A stretch of 64,000 bases of DNA from the NCBI RefSeq assembly GCF_034190915.1, contig NW_026947501.1, forward strand, positions 2,232,001 to 2,296,000, written 5' to 3'. Positions 1 to 12,010 of the stretch are shown piece after piece. The translations under genes and the position numbers were made by a program. Source of the stretch: Cavia porcellus. Lineage: Eukaryota > Chordata > Mammalia > Rodentia > Caviidae. The notes beneath the pieces were generated by a model. It was not told where the DNA came from, did no database searches, and saw only the letters and a list, made by a program, of their open reading frames with translations. How positions within the stretch are numbered: the first letter of the stretch is position 1; each line of letters begins with the position of its first letter.

Positions 1-3000
1 GTGTTAGGTGATAGTGATAGGGTTATGGTTATGGTTAGGGTTAGTGTTAGGTTTAGTGTTAGGGTTAGGGTTATTGTTAGGGTTAGTGTTAAGGTTAGGG
101 TTATGTTTTGGTTTAGTTATTACAGTCAGGGTTAGGATGAGTTTAAGGGGTAGGGTTAGGGTTAGTGTTAGGGTTAGGGTTGAAATTAGGATTAGGGGCA
201 GGGTTAGGGTTAGGGTTAGGGTTAGGGTCAGTGTTATCGTTAGGTTAGGGGCTAGTTGTTAGGGAGAGGGTTAATTTTAGGCTTTGGGTTACACTTAGGG
301 TTAGGGTTAGTATTATGTGTAGTGTTGATTTTAGGGTTAGTTTTAGTGTTAGGGTTAGGTGTTAGTGATAGAGTTAGGGTTAGGGTTAGCATTACGGTTA
401 TGGTTAGGTTTACATTTAGGGTTATGTTTAGGGATAGTGTTAGGTTTAGGGTTACGGTTTAGGGTTATGGTTAGTTTAAATTTAGGGTTGTGGTTATTGT
501 TAGGGTTAGAATTTGGTTTAGTTTTTGGGTTAGTGTTAGGGTTACAGTTAGGGTTAGGGTTAGATGTTACGGCTAGGGTTAGGGTTAGTGTTACAGTTAG
601 AGTTTAGTGTTAAGGTTAGGGTTAATGTTAGTGTTGTGGTTGGAAGTTAGCATTAGGTTTAGGGTTAGAGTTTGGGATTGGGTTAGGGTTAGCCTTAGGC
701 TTAGAGGATAGGGTTAGTTTTAGGGTTTGGGTTAGGGTTAAAGCTAAGGTTTAGGGTTAGGGTTTGCTTTAGGGTTAGGGTTAGGCTTCGGGTTACAGTT
801 TGTGTTAGGGTTGCAATTAGGTTTATGGTTAGGGTTATGGTTAGTGTTATGGTTAGGTTTAGGTTTATGGTTAGGGTGAGGCTTCAGGTGTTATGGATAG
901 TGTTAGTGTTAGGATTAGGGTTAGGGTAGGGTTACGTTTAGGAATAGTGTTAGGGTTGAGTTAGGTTTAGGGATAGTGTTAGGGATAGGGAAGTTAAGTT
1001 AGGTTTAGGGATAGTGTTAGGGTTAGGATTAGGGTTATGGTTAGGGTTAGGATTAGGTTTAGGGTTATGATTAGAGTTTAGTTTTAGCTTTAGTGACACA
1101 GTTTTGGTTTAGGGTTAGTTTTAGTGTTAGGCTTAGAGGTTATGGTTAGGGTTACGGTTAGGGTTAGGGTTAAAGCTTAGGTTTAGGGTTAGGGTTCGGG
1201 TAAGATCTAGGGATCGGTTAAGGGTTAGGTTTAAGATTAATTGTTAGGTTTAGGATTAGGTTTATGGTTAGTGTTAGGGTTAGTGTTATGTTTAGGGTTA
1301 GCTTTAGGTTGAGGTTTAGTGTTAAGGTTAGGGTTAGGGTTAGAAGTTAGGTTTAGTGTCAGCTTTAGCGTTAGGTTTAGTGTTAGCTTAGGGTTAGAGT
1401 TAGGTTTAGGCTTAGTGTTATGGTTAGGGTTAGCATTTAGTTTTATGGTTAGTGTTAGGGTTAGTGTTATGGTCAGGGGTAGTTTTAGGTTGAGGTTTAG
1501 TGTTAGGGTTAGGGTTAGGGTTAGAAGTTAGGTTTAGTGTTATCTTAAGTTTAGTGTTAGGGATAGGTTTAGGGTTAAGGTTAGTGTTAGAGGTCATGGT
1601 TAGTATTAGGGTTAGGGTTCGGGTTAGGGTTAGTGTTTCAGTTAGAGGTATGGGTTAGTTTTAGGGTTACAATTAGGGTTAGGATTAAGTTAGGGTTAGG
1701 CTTAGTGTTATGCTAGGGTTAGGGTTAGGGTTAGGTTAATTATTACAGTCAGGTTTAGGGTTAGTTTACCGGTTAGGTTTAGGTTTAGGATTAGGGATTA
1801 ATGTTAGATTTAGGGTTATGGTTATGGTTAAGGTTACGGTTAGAGTTCGGGTTAGGGCTAGGATTAGAAGTTACTGTTAGGGGTAGAGTTAGCATTATGG
1901 TTACGGTTAAGGTTAGGGTTAGTGTTAGGGTAAGGGTTACAGGTTAGGTGTTAGGGAGGTGATTAAGCTTAGGCTTCAGGTTACGGTTAGGGGTACGTCT
2001 ATGATTAGGTTTAGGGTTAGGCTTAGGGTTAGGGTTAGTGTTAGGATTAGTTTAGTGTTAGTTTTAGGCTTAGGTTAGGGTTAGGTTTGGGGTTAGGTGT
2101 TAGGGATATGGTTAGGGTTTGGGTTAGGGTTAGGTTTAGGTTTTCGGTTAGGTTTATGGTTAAGAATAGTGTTAGGGTTAGTGTTAGGTTTTAGGTTTAG
2201 GGTTAGGATTAGGGTAAGTTTAGGTTTAGGGTTAGGTTTAGGTTTAGGGTAAGAGTTAATGTTAGGGTTAGAAGTTCATTTAAAGCAAAATTTAGTGTTA
2301 GGGTTACAGTTAGAGTTAGGGTTAGGGTTAGATATTAGGGTTAGTTTTAGCGTTAGGTTTAGTGTTACGGTTATAGTTTAGGCTTAGTGTTAGGGTTAGA
2401 TTTAGGGTTAAGTTTAGGGGTAGGGTTATGGTTAGAGGTTAGCCTTATGTTTAGCGTTAGAGTTTGATGTTTGGGTTAGGATTACAGTTAGGCTCAGAGG
2501 TTATGTTTAGGGTTAGGGTTATGGTTAGGGTTAAAGGTTAGTTTTAGTGTTAGAGTTGCCTTATGGTTAGGGTTAGTGTTAGGGTTAGTGTTATGTTTAG
2601 GGTTAGAGGTTAGGTGTCAGGGAGAGGGGTAGGGTAAGGCTTCGGGTTACAGTTTGTGTTAGCGTTAAGATTAGGTTTAGGGTTAGGGTTAAGGTTAAGT
2701 TTCAGGTTAGTTTAGGGTTAGGTTTAGGGTTACGGTTAGGGTTAAGGTTAGTGTTGGGGTTATGATTGGAGGTTAGCATTAGATTTAGGTTTAGAGTTTG
2801 CAGTTGTATTAGGGTTAGCGTTAGACTTAGAGGTTAGGGTTAGTGTTATGTTTAGGGTTAGGGTTAAATCTTAGGTTTAGGGTTAGTGTTAGGTTTAGGG
2901 TTAGGGTTAGGCTTTGGGTTACGGTTTGTGTTAGTGTTACAATTAGTTTTAGGGGGAGGGTTAGGGTTAGTGTTACGGTTAGGTTTTGGGTTAGTTTTAG

Positions 3001-3360
3001 GGTTAGGTTATAGTTAGGATGTATCTTCAGGTGTTAGGAATAGCGTTACAGTTAGAATTAGTGCTAAGTTTACATTTATTGTTAGGGTTACAGTTTAGTG
3101 TTAGGTTTAGTGATAGAGTTTTGGGTTAGCATTAGTGTTAACGTTAGGCTTAGAGGTTATGTTTATTGTTAGGGTTAGGGTTAGGGTTAAAACATAGGTT
3201 TAGGGTTAGGGTTAGTGTAAGCATTAGGGATTGGATAAGGGTTAGGTTTAAGGTTATTCTTTAGGTTTAGTGTTAGGGTTATGGTTAGAGTTAGGGTTAT
3301 GTTTAGAGGTCAGTGTTAGTGTTAGGTTTAGGGTTAGTATTAGGGTTAGGTTTAGGTTTA

Positions 3361-3418
3361 GAGTTAGGTTTACGGTTATCTTAGGGTTAGAGTTAGGTTT
3401 ACGGTTATCTTAGGGTTA
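3361..3418 (+). repeat. 29 bp perfect tandem duplication
   Basis: Positions 3361-3389 and 3390-3418 are identical, each starting GAGTTAGGTTTACGG and ending ATCTTAGGGTTA, and a third partial copy follows. The unit is not a multiple of six, so it shifts hexamer phase. This fits replication slippage or short unequal exchange. Confidence 0.9.
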
Positions 3419-4572
3419 GAGTTAGGTTTAGGGTTAGTGTTATGGTTAGGGTTAGCGTTTAGGGTTACGGTTAGTGTTAGGGTTAGTGTTATGTTTAGAT
3501 GTAGGTTTAGGTTGAGGTTCAGTGTTAGGGTTAGGATTATCGTTAGAAGTTAGGTTTAGTGTTAGGTTTAGGGTTAGATTTATGGGTAGGTTTAGGTTTA
3601 GGGTTAGTGTTCGAGGTTTTGTTTAGTGTTTGGATTAGGGTTAGGGTTAGTTTTAGGGTTAGATGTATGTATTAGTTTTAGGGTTAGGGTTAGGGTTATG
3701 GTTAATTTAGGGTTAGGATTAGGGTTATAGTTAGTGTTTTGCTAGGGTTAGGGTTAGGGTTAGGTATTGCAGTCAGGGTTAGGGTTAGTATAAAGGGGTA
3801 GATGTAGGGTTAGGATTAGGGATTAATGTTAGGTTTAGGGTTATGTTTAAGGTTACGGTTAAGGTTCGGGTTAGGGTTAGGATTAGAAGTTACGGTTAGG
3901 GGTAGGGTTAGCATTATGGTTATGGATAGGGTTAGGGTTAGTGTTAGGTTTAGGGTTAGGGGTTAGATGTTAGTGAGATGGTTAAGTTTAGGCTTCATGT
4001 TATGGTTAGGTTTAGGGTTATGATTAGGTTTAGGGTTAGGCTTAGGGTTAAGGTTAGGGTTAGTGTTAGGGTTAGTTAAGTTTTAGTTTTAGTTTTAGGT
4101 TTAGGGTTAGGTTTGGGGTTATTTGTTAAGGAAAGAGTTAGGTTTAGGGTTAGGGTTAGGTTTAGGTTTTTGTTTAGAGTATGGTTAACAATAGTGTTAG
4201 GGTTAGTGTTAGGCTTAGGTTAGGGGCTAGTTGTTAAGGAGAGGGTTAATGTTAGGCTTCGGTTTTCGGTTAGGGTTAGGTTAGGATTAGGATTATGTTT
4301 AATGTTAGTTTTAGAGTTAGGTTTATCGTTAGGCTTAGGGATTATGTGTTAGGGATAGAATTAGGGTTAGGGTTAGGGTTAGGTTAACTATTAGGGTTAG
4401 GGTTAGGGATAGTGTTAGGTTTATGGTTACAGTGTAGGGTTAGGTTCAGGGTTAGGGTTATGTTTAAGTTTAGGGTTAGGGTTATTGTTAGGTTTAGAAT
4501 TTGGTTTAATGTTAAGGTTAGGGTTAGGGTTAGAGTTAGGGTTAGGGTTTGATGTTAGGGTTAGGTTTAGTG

Positions 4573-4608
4573 TTAGGGTTAGGGTTAGGGTTAGGGTTAG
4601 GGTTAGGG
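4573..4608 (+). repeat. Perfect (TTAGGG)6 run
   Basis: Six exact TTAGGG copies stand in a row, among the longest perfect runs I found in the window. Six GGG tracts with three-base loops can form a G-quadruplex, and consecutive perfect copies provide duplex sites of the type bound by TRF1/TRF2 in vertebrates. Confidence 0.95.
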
Positions 4609-5564
4609 TTAATGTTAGGGTTATGGTTGGAGGTTAGCGTTGGGTTTAGGGTTAGAGTTTTGGGTTGGGTTAGGGTTAGGCTTAGAGGTTAGGGTTATGT
4701 TAGGGTTAGTGTTAGGGTTAAAATTTAGGTTTAATGTTAGGGTTAGCTTTAGTTTCAGGGTTAGGCTTCAGTTTACGGTTTGTGTTCGGGTTGTGATTAA
4801 GTTTAGGTTTAGGCTTATGGTTAGTGTTACTGGTAGGTTTAGGGTTAGTTTTAGAGTTAGGTTTATGGTTAGGGTGAGTCTTCAGGTGTTAGGGATGGTG
4901 TTAGGGTTAGGATTCGGGTTAGGGTTAGTTTTAGGGTGAGGGTTAGGGTTAGGGTTTGAGTTAGTGTTAGGGTTAGCGTTACAGTTAGGGTTAGGGTTAG
5001 GGTTAGCGTAAGCATTAGGGATCGGGTAAGGGTTAGGTTTAAGGTTCCTCATTAGGTTTAGGGTTAGGGTTATGGTTAGCGTTAGGGTAAGATTTAGAGG
5101 TTAGTGTTAGGGTTAGGTTTAGTGTTAGTATTAGGGTTAGGGTTAGATTTACAGTTAGGTTTTGGGTTACCTTAGAGTAGAGTTAGGTTTATGGTTAGTG
5201 TTATGGTTAGGGTTAGCATTTAAGGTTATGGTTAGTGTTAAGGTTAGTGTTATGGTTAGGCTTAGGTTGAGGTTGAGGTTTAGTGTTAGGGTTAGGGTTA
5301 ATGTTAGGGTTATGGTTGGAGGTTAGCGTTAGGTTTAGTGTTAGAATTTGGGGTTGGGTTAGGGTTAGGGTTAGGCTTACAGTTTAGGGTTAGTGTTAGG
5401 GTTAGTGTTACAGTTAAAACTTAGTTTTAGGGTTAGGGTTAGCTTTAGTTTTATGGTTAGGCTTCTGTTTACGGTGTGTTAGGGCTGCGATTAGGTTTAT
5501 GGTTAAGGTTATGGTTAGTGTTATGGTTAGGTTTAGGCTTAGTTTAGGGCTTGGGTTAGGGTTA

Positions 5565-5800
5565 GGGTAAGCGATAGGTTTATGGTTAGGGTCAGTGTTA
5601 GAGGTTATGGTTATTATTAGGGTTACGGTTAAGGCTAGGTTTAGGGTTATGATTAGGTTTAGATGTATGGGTTAGCGTTAGAGTTAGGTTTAGGGTTAGG
5701 GTTAGCGTAAGGGGTAGGTTTATGGTTAGGTTTAGTGTAAGAGGTTATGGTTATTATTTGGGTTAGTGTTAAGGCTAGGGTTAGGGTTAGGGTTAGGTTT
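5565..5800 (+). repeat. Tandem pair, about 140 bp unit
   Basis: Two adjacent segments start GGGTAAGCGATAGG (5565) and GCGTAAGGGGTAGG (5705). Each continues with TTTATGGTTAGG, then GAGGTTATGGTTATTATT and an AAGGCTAGG word. The same module appears three times at 12,011-12,400, so copy number differs between the two paralogous regions. Confidence 0.75.
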
Positions 5801-5806
5801 AGGGTT

Positions 5807-6330
5807 ATGCCCGGGTTAGGATTAGGGTTATTTTAGGGTTAGGTATTACAGTCAGGGTTAGGCTTAGATTAAGGGGTAGCATTAGCATTAGGGTTAGGGA
5901 TTAACTTTAGGTTTAATGTTATGGTTTTGGTTAGGGTTAGTGTTAGGTTTCGGGTTAGGGTTTAGGATTAAAAGTTACAGTTAGGTGTAGGGTTACTGTT
6001 ATGGTGACGGTTAGGATTAGTGTTAGGCTTACGTTTAGGGGTTAGTTGTTAGGGAGATTGTTAAGGTTAGGCTTCATGTTAGGTTAGGGTTAGGGTTAGG
6101 ATTAGGTTTATGTTTAGGCTTAGGTTTAGGGTTAGTGTCAGGTTTAGTGTTAATTTTACGGTTAGTTTTAGGGTTAGGGTTGGGGTTAGGTTTTAGGGAT
6201 AGGGTTAGGGTTAGGGTTAGGGTTAGGATTAGATTTTCGATAGGGATTATATTTAGGAATAGATTTAGGTTTAGGGTTAGAGTCTAGGGTTAGTGTTAGG
6301 TTTAGGTGTAAACTTAGAGTTAGTGTGAGG
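5807..6330 (+). repeat. Diverged duplicate of 12,371-12,900
   Basis: From the GGTTATGC word at 5807 through ATTACAGTCAGG (5845), GGATTATATTTAGGAATAG (near 6245) and GAGTCTAGGG, the order of irregular words matches the copy at 12,371 onward, with an offset of about 6,565-6,575 bp. Many single-base differences separate the two, so the duplication is older than those in Block III. Confidence 0.75.
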
Positions 6331-6879
6331 GTTAGAATTTGGTTTAGTTTTATGTTTAGGGTTAGGGTTAGAGTTCCAGTTACGGTTAGGGTTACATGTT
6401 AGCGTTAGGATTCAGGGTTAGTGTTAGGGTTAGGGTTAGGGTTAGGGTTAGGGCTAGCTTTAGCGTTAGAGCGTTAGGGTTACGGTTAGGGTTTAGGTTA
6501 GGTTTTTGGTAAGGATTATGTTTAGGACTAGAGTTAGTTTTAGGGTTAGCGTTTAGCGTTAGGGTTAGGTTTAGGTTTAGGGTGAGGGTTAGTGTGAGGG
6601 TTAGAATTTGGTTTAGTGTTAGGTTTTGTGTTAGTGTTAGGGTTAGGGTTAAGGTTAGGGTTAGTGTTAGAGGGATAGGGTTAGGGCTATAGTAAGAGGT
6701 TAGCATTAGGTTTAGGGTTAGAGCTTGCTGTTAGGGTTAGGGTTAGGGTTAGAGTTAGGCTTAGAGTTTAGGGTTAGGATTAGTGTTAGGGTTTGGGTTA
6801 GTGTTCTGGTTTTTGTTAGGGTTACGATTAGGTTTAGGCTTAGTGTTAATGACAGGTTTTGGGTTAGTTTTATGGTTAG

Positions 6880-7420
6880 GTTTAGGGATAGAGTTAGGGG
6901 TTAGGTTTTAGGGATAGTGTTATGGTTAGGCTTAGGGTTTGGTTTAGGGTTAGGTTTAGGGTTAGGTTTATGGTTAGGGTTAGATTTAGGGATATCGTTA
7001 TTCTTAGGGTTTGGGTTAGTGTTAGGGTTTAAGTTAGGGTTAGGTTTAGGATTAGTGTTACGGTTAAGGTTAGGGTTAGAGTTATGGCTAGAGGTTAGTG
7101 TTTATTTTTAATGTTAGACTATGGGGTTAGGGTTCATGTTATGGTTAGGCTTAGAGGTTATTGTTAGTGTTAGGGTTATGGTTATGGTTAGGGTTAGGGT
7201 TAGGTTTACGGTTAGGGTCAGATTTAGGGATAGCGTTAGTGTTAGTGTTAGGGTTTAAGTTAGTGTTAGGTTTAGGATTAGTGTTAGGGTTAAGTTTAGG
7301 GTTTGAGTTATGGTTAAAGGTTAGTGTTTATTTTTAGTGTTAGAGTATGGGGTTAGGGTTCGTGTTAGGGTTAGGCTTAGAGGTTATTGTTAGTGTTAGG
7401 GTTAGGATTAGGGTTAGGGT
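6880..7420 (+). repeat. Segment related to 13,590-13,980, with an internal duplication
   Basis: The distinctive word TTAGTGTTTATTTTTA, followed by a GTATGGGG-type word and GGCTTAGAGGTTATTG, occurs twice here (7095 and 7321, spacing 226 bp) but once in the related segment (13853). The word also occurs at 17848. Upstream, a GGGATAGTGTTA(T/G)GG word and a GGGTTTAAGTTAGG word match between the segments. This region was duplicated as a block and then gained or lost an internal piece. Confidence 0.7.
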
Positions 7421-7888
7421 TACGATTTGTGTTAGTGTTATGATTAGCTTTAGGGTTAGGGTTAGTGTTAAGTTTCGAGTTATTTTTAGGCTTAAGTTTA
7501 GGGTTAGGGTTAGGGTTAGGGGTTAGGTGTTAGGGGTAGTGTTAGGGTTAGGTTTATGGTTAGGTTTAGGGGTTAATTTAGAGTTACAGTTAGGGTTAGT
7601 ATTAGGGTTGTAGTTTGTGATTAGGGTTAGGGTTTGGATTAGGATTAACATTAGGGTTAGAGTTAGGTTTAGGGGTTAGGTATTAGGGATAGGGTTAGGG
7701 TTAGGCTTTGGGTTATGGTTTGTGTTAGGATTACGATTAGGATTAGGTTTAGGGTTAGGGATAGGTTTAGGGTTAGTTTTAGGATTAGGTTTATGGTTTG
7801 GGTTAGGTGTTAGGTGCTAGGAATGGTGTTAGTGTTAGGGATATTGTTAGGGTTAGGTGTACTGTTATGGTTAGGGTTAGGGATAGTG

Positions 7889-7924
7889 TTAGGGTTAGGG
7901 TTAGGGTTAGGGTTAGGGTTAGGG
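7889..7924 (+). repeat. Perfect (TTAGGG)6 run
   Basis: Six exact TTAGGG copies, flanked by TAGTG on the left and TTAGTGG on the right. Confidence 0.95.
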
Positions 7925-9476
7925 TTAGTGGTAGTTTTAGGGTTAGGGTTACTGTTGGGGTTATGGTAGTGTTAGTAATAGGTTTAGTTATTACGGTCTG
8001 GGTTAGGTTTTGTTTAAGGGGTAGGTTTAGGGTTAGGATTTGGAATTAATGTTAGATTTAGGGTTAGGGTTATCTTTAGGGTTAGGGTTAGGAGTAGTGT
8101 TAGGTTTAGGGTTAAGTTTTGTGTTAGAGTTTAGGGATAGGGTTACGTTTAGGGTTAGGATTAGTATTAGGTTTAGGATTAGAATTTAGGGTTGGTGTTA
8201 TGTTTAGGATTAGGGTTAAGGTTCGGGTTAGGGTTAGGATTAGGGTTAGGTTTAGGGTTAGATTTAGGGGTCAGTTGTTAGGGAGAGTGTTAGGGTTAGG
8301 CCTCGTGTTACGGTTAGGGCTAATGTTACGATTAGGTGTAGGGATAGTGGTAGGGTTAGGGTTAGAGTTTAGAATTAGGATTAGGGCTAGCGTTAGGGTT
8401 TTGGTTATGGTTAGAGTTTAGGGTTAGGGTTAGGGTTAGGGTTAGTGTTAGTGTTAGGGTTATGGTTTGAGGTTAGCGTTAGTTTTAGGTTTAGGTTTAG
8501 GGTTAGGTTTCGGGTTAGGGTTAGTGTTAGGGTTAGATTTTAGGGTTAAGTTTAGGTTTAGCGTTATGGTTAGAGGTTAGCATTAGGTTTAGTGTTAGAG
8601 TTTGGGTTTAGGGTTAGGGTTAGGCTTAGTGTCATGCTTAAGGTTAGGGTTAGGGTTAAAACAGGTTTAGTGTTAGGTTTATGCTTAGGGTTAGTGTCAA
8701 GGTTAGTGTTAGTGTTAGGGTTAGGGGTTAGGTTTTAGTGATGATGTTAGGATTAAGGTTATGGTTAGGGTTAGGTTTACGTTTATAGTTAGGGGTTAAG
8801 GTTAGAGTTAGGGTTAGGTTTGGTTTCGGGGTTAGGTGTTACGGATAGGGTTGTGATTATGGTTATGGTTATGGTTAAGGTTAGTGTTAGGGTTAGGGTT
8901 AGGTGTTAGATGTTAGGGAGAACGTTAAAGTTACACTTCGGGTTACAGTTAGTGTTAGGTTTATGGTTAGGTTTAGCGTTAGGGTTAGGGATAGGGTTAG
9001 CGTTAGGGTTAGGTTTATGTTACTTTTAGAGTTAGGTTTAGGGTTATGTTTAGGGGGTAAGTGTTAGGTTTAGATTAGTGTTAGGGTTAATGTTAGGGAT
9101 AGGGTTACAGTTAGGGTTAGTTTTACAATTAGTTTTAGGATTAGGTTTAGGGTTAGGGTTAGGGTTTAAGTGTTAGGGATAGGATTAGTGTTATGGATAG
9201 GGTTAGGGTTAGGTTTAGGGTTAGGGTTAGTGTTAGGTTTACGGTTAAGTTTAGGTTTATGGATAGTGTTAAAGTTAGGGTTAGGCTTTAGGGTTATTGT
9301 TAGGGTTAGGGTTAGGATTATCGTTAGGGTTATGGTTAGAGGTTAGCATTAGGTTCAGTGTTAGTGTTTGGGGTTAGGGTTAGGGTTAGGGTTAGTCTTA
9401 ATTTTAGGGTTAAGTTCAGGGTTATGGTTAGGAGTTATGTGTTAGGAATAGTTTGAGTGTTAGGTTAGGGTTAGTG

Positions 9477-9502
9477 TTAGGTTAGGTTAGGTTAGGTTAG
9501 GG
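9477..9502 (+). repeat. (TTAGG)4 pentamer run
   Basis: Four exact TTAGG pentamers are followed by TTAGGG. TTAGG is the arthropod-type telomere repeat, but the single short run inside a hexamer field is more simply a slippage product after loss of one G. Confidence 0.9.
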
Positions 9503-10299
9503 TTAACTTTAGGGTTAGGGATAGCATTAGGATTAGGTTAGGGTTTTCAGTTAGTGTTAGGGTTAGGGTTTGGGTTAGGTTTAGGTTGAGGGTTAGGGTT
9601 AGTGCTAGGGAAAGAAGTTGTTTTAGTGCTAGTGTTAGGGTTAGGGTTACAGTTATGGTTAGGCTTAGATGTTAGGGTTAGTGTTAGTGTTATGGTTAGT
9701 GTTTAGGGTTAGTGTTAGGGTTAGGGTTATGGTTAAAGTTTAGCGTTATGTTGAGGGTTAGAGTTTGGTTTAGGGTTAGGGTTAGTTTTAGTGTTAAGGT
9801 TAGGTGTTAGGGAGAGTGTTATGGTTAGGCTTCCAATTACAGTCAGGATTAAGGTTATGATTAGGTTTAGAGTTAGAGTTAGATTTAGGGTTAGAGTTTA
9901 GAATTAGGGTTAAGGTTAGTGTTAGGGTTTTGGTTACAGTTAGATTTTAGCGTTAGAATTATGTTTAGGGTTAGGGTTAGAGTTACAATTAGTTTTAGGT
10001 ATAGGGTTAGGGTTCAGTTTAGGGTTTAGTTTTAGGGTTAGGTTTAGTGTTAGGTTTAGGGTTTTGTGTTAATGATAGTTTTAGGGTTAGGGTTAGTGTG
10101 AGGGTTAGTTTTACGGGTAGGGTTAGGGTTAGGGATCGTATTAGGTTTAGGGTTAGTGTTTAGGTTAGGGGTAGGTTTAGGGTTAGGTTTAGGGTTTAGG
10201 TGTTAGGATAGGTTTATGGTTAGGGTTAGGTTTAGAATTAGGGTTAGGGTTAGGATTAGGTTTCGATTTAGGGTTAGCGTTACGGTTAGTGTCTGGCTT

Positions 10300-10500
10300 A
10301 GGATTAAAAAAAATTAGCGTTAGGTTTAGGTCTAGGGTTAGGTTTACTGTTAGAGTTTGGGTTAGGTTTAGGTTTAGATTTAGGGTTAGCATTAGTTTTA
10401 GGGTTAGGGTTAGGGTTAGAGGTTAGGTTTTAGGGATACGGTTATCGTTAGGGTTAGGGTTAGGGTTAGGATGAAAATTAGCGTTAGGTTTAGGGTTAGG
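10300..10500 (+). repeat. Local duplicate carrying an A8 tract
   Basis: An unusual run of eight A residues (10306-10313) precedes TTAGCGTTAGGTTTAGG. A related segment about 160 bp downstream (near 10,470) reads GATGAAAATTAGCGTTAGG, with four A residues. The pair looks like a local duplication in which the A tract changed length. Long A tracts are otherwise almost absent on this strand. Confidence 0.6.
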
Positions 10501-10689
10501 GTTACTTTTACTGTTAGAGTTAGGGTTATGTTTAGGTTTAGATGTAGGGTTAACGTTATTTTTAGGGTTAGTTTTAGGGTTAGGTTCAGGGATAGCTTTC
10601 GGTTTTAGGTGTTAGTGATAATATTAGGGTTAGAGTTAGGTTTAGCATTAGGGTTAGGGTTTGGGTTATTGTTGGGTTAGGGTTAGGGT

Positions 10690-11370
10690 TAGGTTTAGAG
10701 GTTAGGTGTGAGAGATATGGTTAGGGTTAGGCTTCTGGTTAGGGTTAGGTTTAGGGTTAGGATTAGGTTAGGATTAGTGTTAGATTTATGGTTAGTGTTA
10801 GCGATTGCATTAGATTTAGGCTGAGTTTTTGAGTTTGGGTTAGCATTAGGTTTAGGAGTTAGATGTTAGGGATAGGGTTATGGTGATGGTTAGAGATAGG
10901 TTTAGTTTTAGTGTTAGGGTTAGAGTTATGGTTAGGCTTTGTGTTTAGGGTTAGTGTTAGGGTTAGGTATTACAGTCAGTGTTAGGGTTAGTTTAATGTG
11001 TAGGGATAGGTCTAAGGTTAGGGTTAGGGTTATAAGTTAGGGTTAGGGGTATTGTTAGGGTTATGCTTATGGTTAGGTTTAGGGTTAGGGTTATGGTTAG
11101 GTTTACGGTTAGGGTTAGAGTTAGTGATAGTTTTAGGTTTAGTGTTTCGGTTAGTGTTAGAGGTTAGCATTAGGTTTAGTGTTAGAGTTTGGTGTTGGGT
11201 TTTGCTTAGGATTAGCCTTAGAGGTCAGGGTTAGTGTTAGGTTTATTGTTAGGGTTAAAGCTTAGGTTTAGGGTTAGGATTAGGGTTAGTGTTAGGGATA
11301 ATGTTAGGGGGAAGGTGTTAGGAAGAGGGTTAGGTTTAGGCTTCGGTTACGGTTTGTGTTAAGGTTGCAA
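10690..11370 (+). repeat. Duplicate of 14,540-15,400
   Basis: Landmarks GTTAGGTGTGAG (10701 and 14551), ATTGCATTAGATTTA (10804 and 14654) and ATTACAGTCAGT (10969 and 14819) all lie exactly 3,850 bp apart, so the first 350 bp or so align without net length change. Farther on, GTTGGGTTTTG (11194 and 15221) is offset by 4,027 bp, so the second copy has gained, or the first has lost, about 177 bp. Confidence 0.85.
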
Positions 11371-12010
11371 TTATTTTCAGGGTTAGGGTTAGGGTTAGGT
11401 TTAGGGTTAGTTTTAGGGTTAGGTTTATGGTTAGGATTGGGCTTTAGGTGTTAGGGATAGTGTTAGGGTTAGGGTTAGGTTTAGGTTTACAGTTAGGGTT
11501 ATGTTTAGGGGTAGTGTTAGGGTTAGGGATTGCGTTAAGTTAGGGTTAGGTATAGGGTTATTGTTAAGGTTAGGGTTAGGTTTAGGTTTAGGTTTTAGGT
11601 TTAGGTTTAGGGTTATGGTTAAAGTTTAGCGTTAGGTTTAGTGATAAAGTTTGGGGTTAGGGTTAGGGTTAGTGTTAGAAGTTTTAGTTAGGGTTAGGAT
11701 TAGGGTTAGGATTATGTTTAGGGTTAAAGGTTAGGTTTAGGTTGTGGTTAGAGTTAGCATTAGGGGTAGTGCAAGGGTTAGGATTAGGGTTAGTCGTTGG
11801 GATTAGGGTTAGGGTTATGGTTAGAGTTAGGGTTAGGTTTAGAGGTTAGTTTTAGGGTTAGGGTTATGTTTAGAGTTAGGTTTAGGGTTAGGTTAGGGTT
11901 AGGGTTAGTGTTAAGTTTAGTGTAATGGTTATGGGTAGGTTTCGGTTGAGCTTTAGAGTTAGGGTTATGGTTAGGGTTAGAAGATAGGTGTAGTGTTAGG
12001 TTTAGGTTTA

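Larger units (their letters stand above)
630..5490 (+). repeat. GGTTGGAGGTTAGC cassette, four early copies
   Basis: Segments starting near 632, 2756, 4624 and 5312 share an ordered series: GGTTGGA(A/G)GTTAGC, then GGTTTAG...GAGTTTG, then a TTAGGCTT(C/T) word and a GTTTGTGTT word. Spacings are about 2.1, 1.9 and 0.7 kb. Related pieces recur near 11,150 and 15,190. The shared order of several words argues for duplication of a segment rather than chance similarity of hexamer variants. Exact ends cannot be set by eye. Confidence 0.6.

Noticed and set aside
8..607. Overlapping ORFs of Leu-Gly and Arg-Val repeats at the window start
   Set aside because: TTA-GGG and AGG-GTT codons give these dipeptides in any open TTAGGG stretch. 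Three overlapping frames are open in turn, with no domain or coding signal.
6392..6706. A 104-codon minus-strand ORF rich in Asn-Pro and Leu-Thr
   Set aside because: It is the complement of the hexamer (CCT-AAC and CTA-ACC). The composition switches only where the phase shifts, and there is no recognisable domain. The 108-codon one at 18,000-18,326 is the same.
10306..10313. A8 tract as a poly(A) tail of a retroposed element
   Set aside because: There is no element body upstream and no target-site duplication; a related local copy has A4 in the same place, so it is a length change within the repeat.
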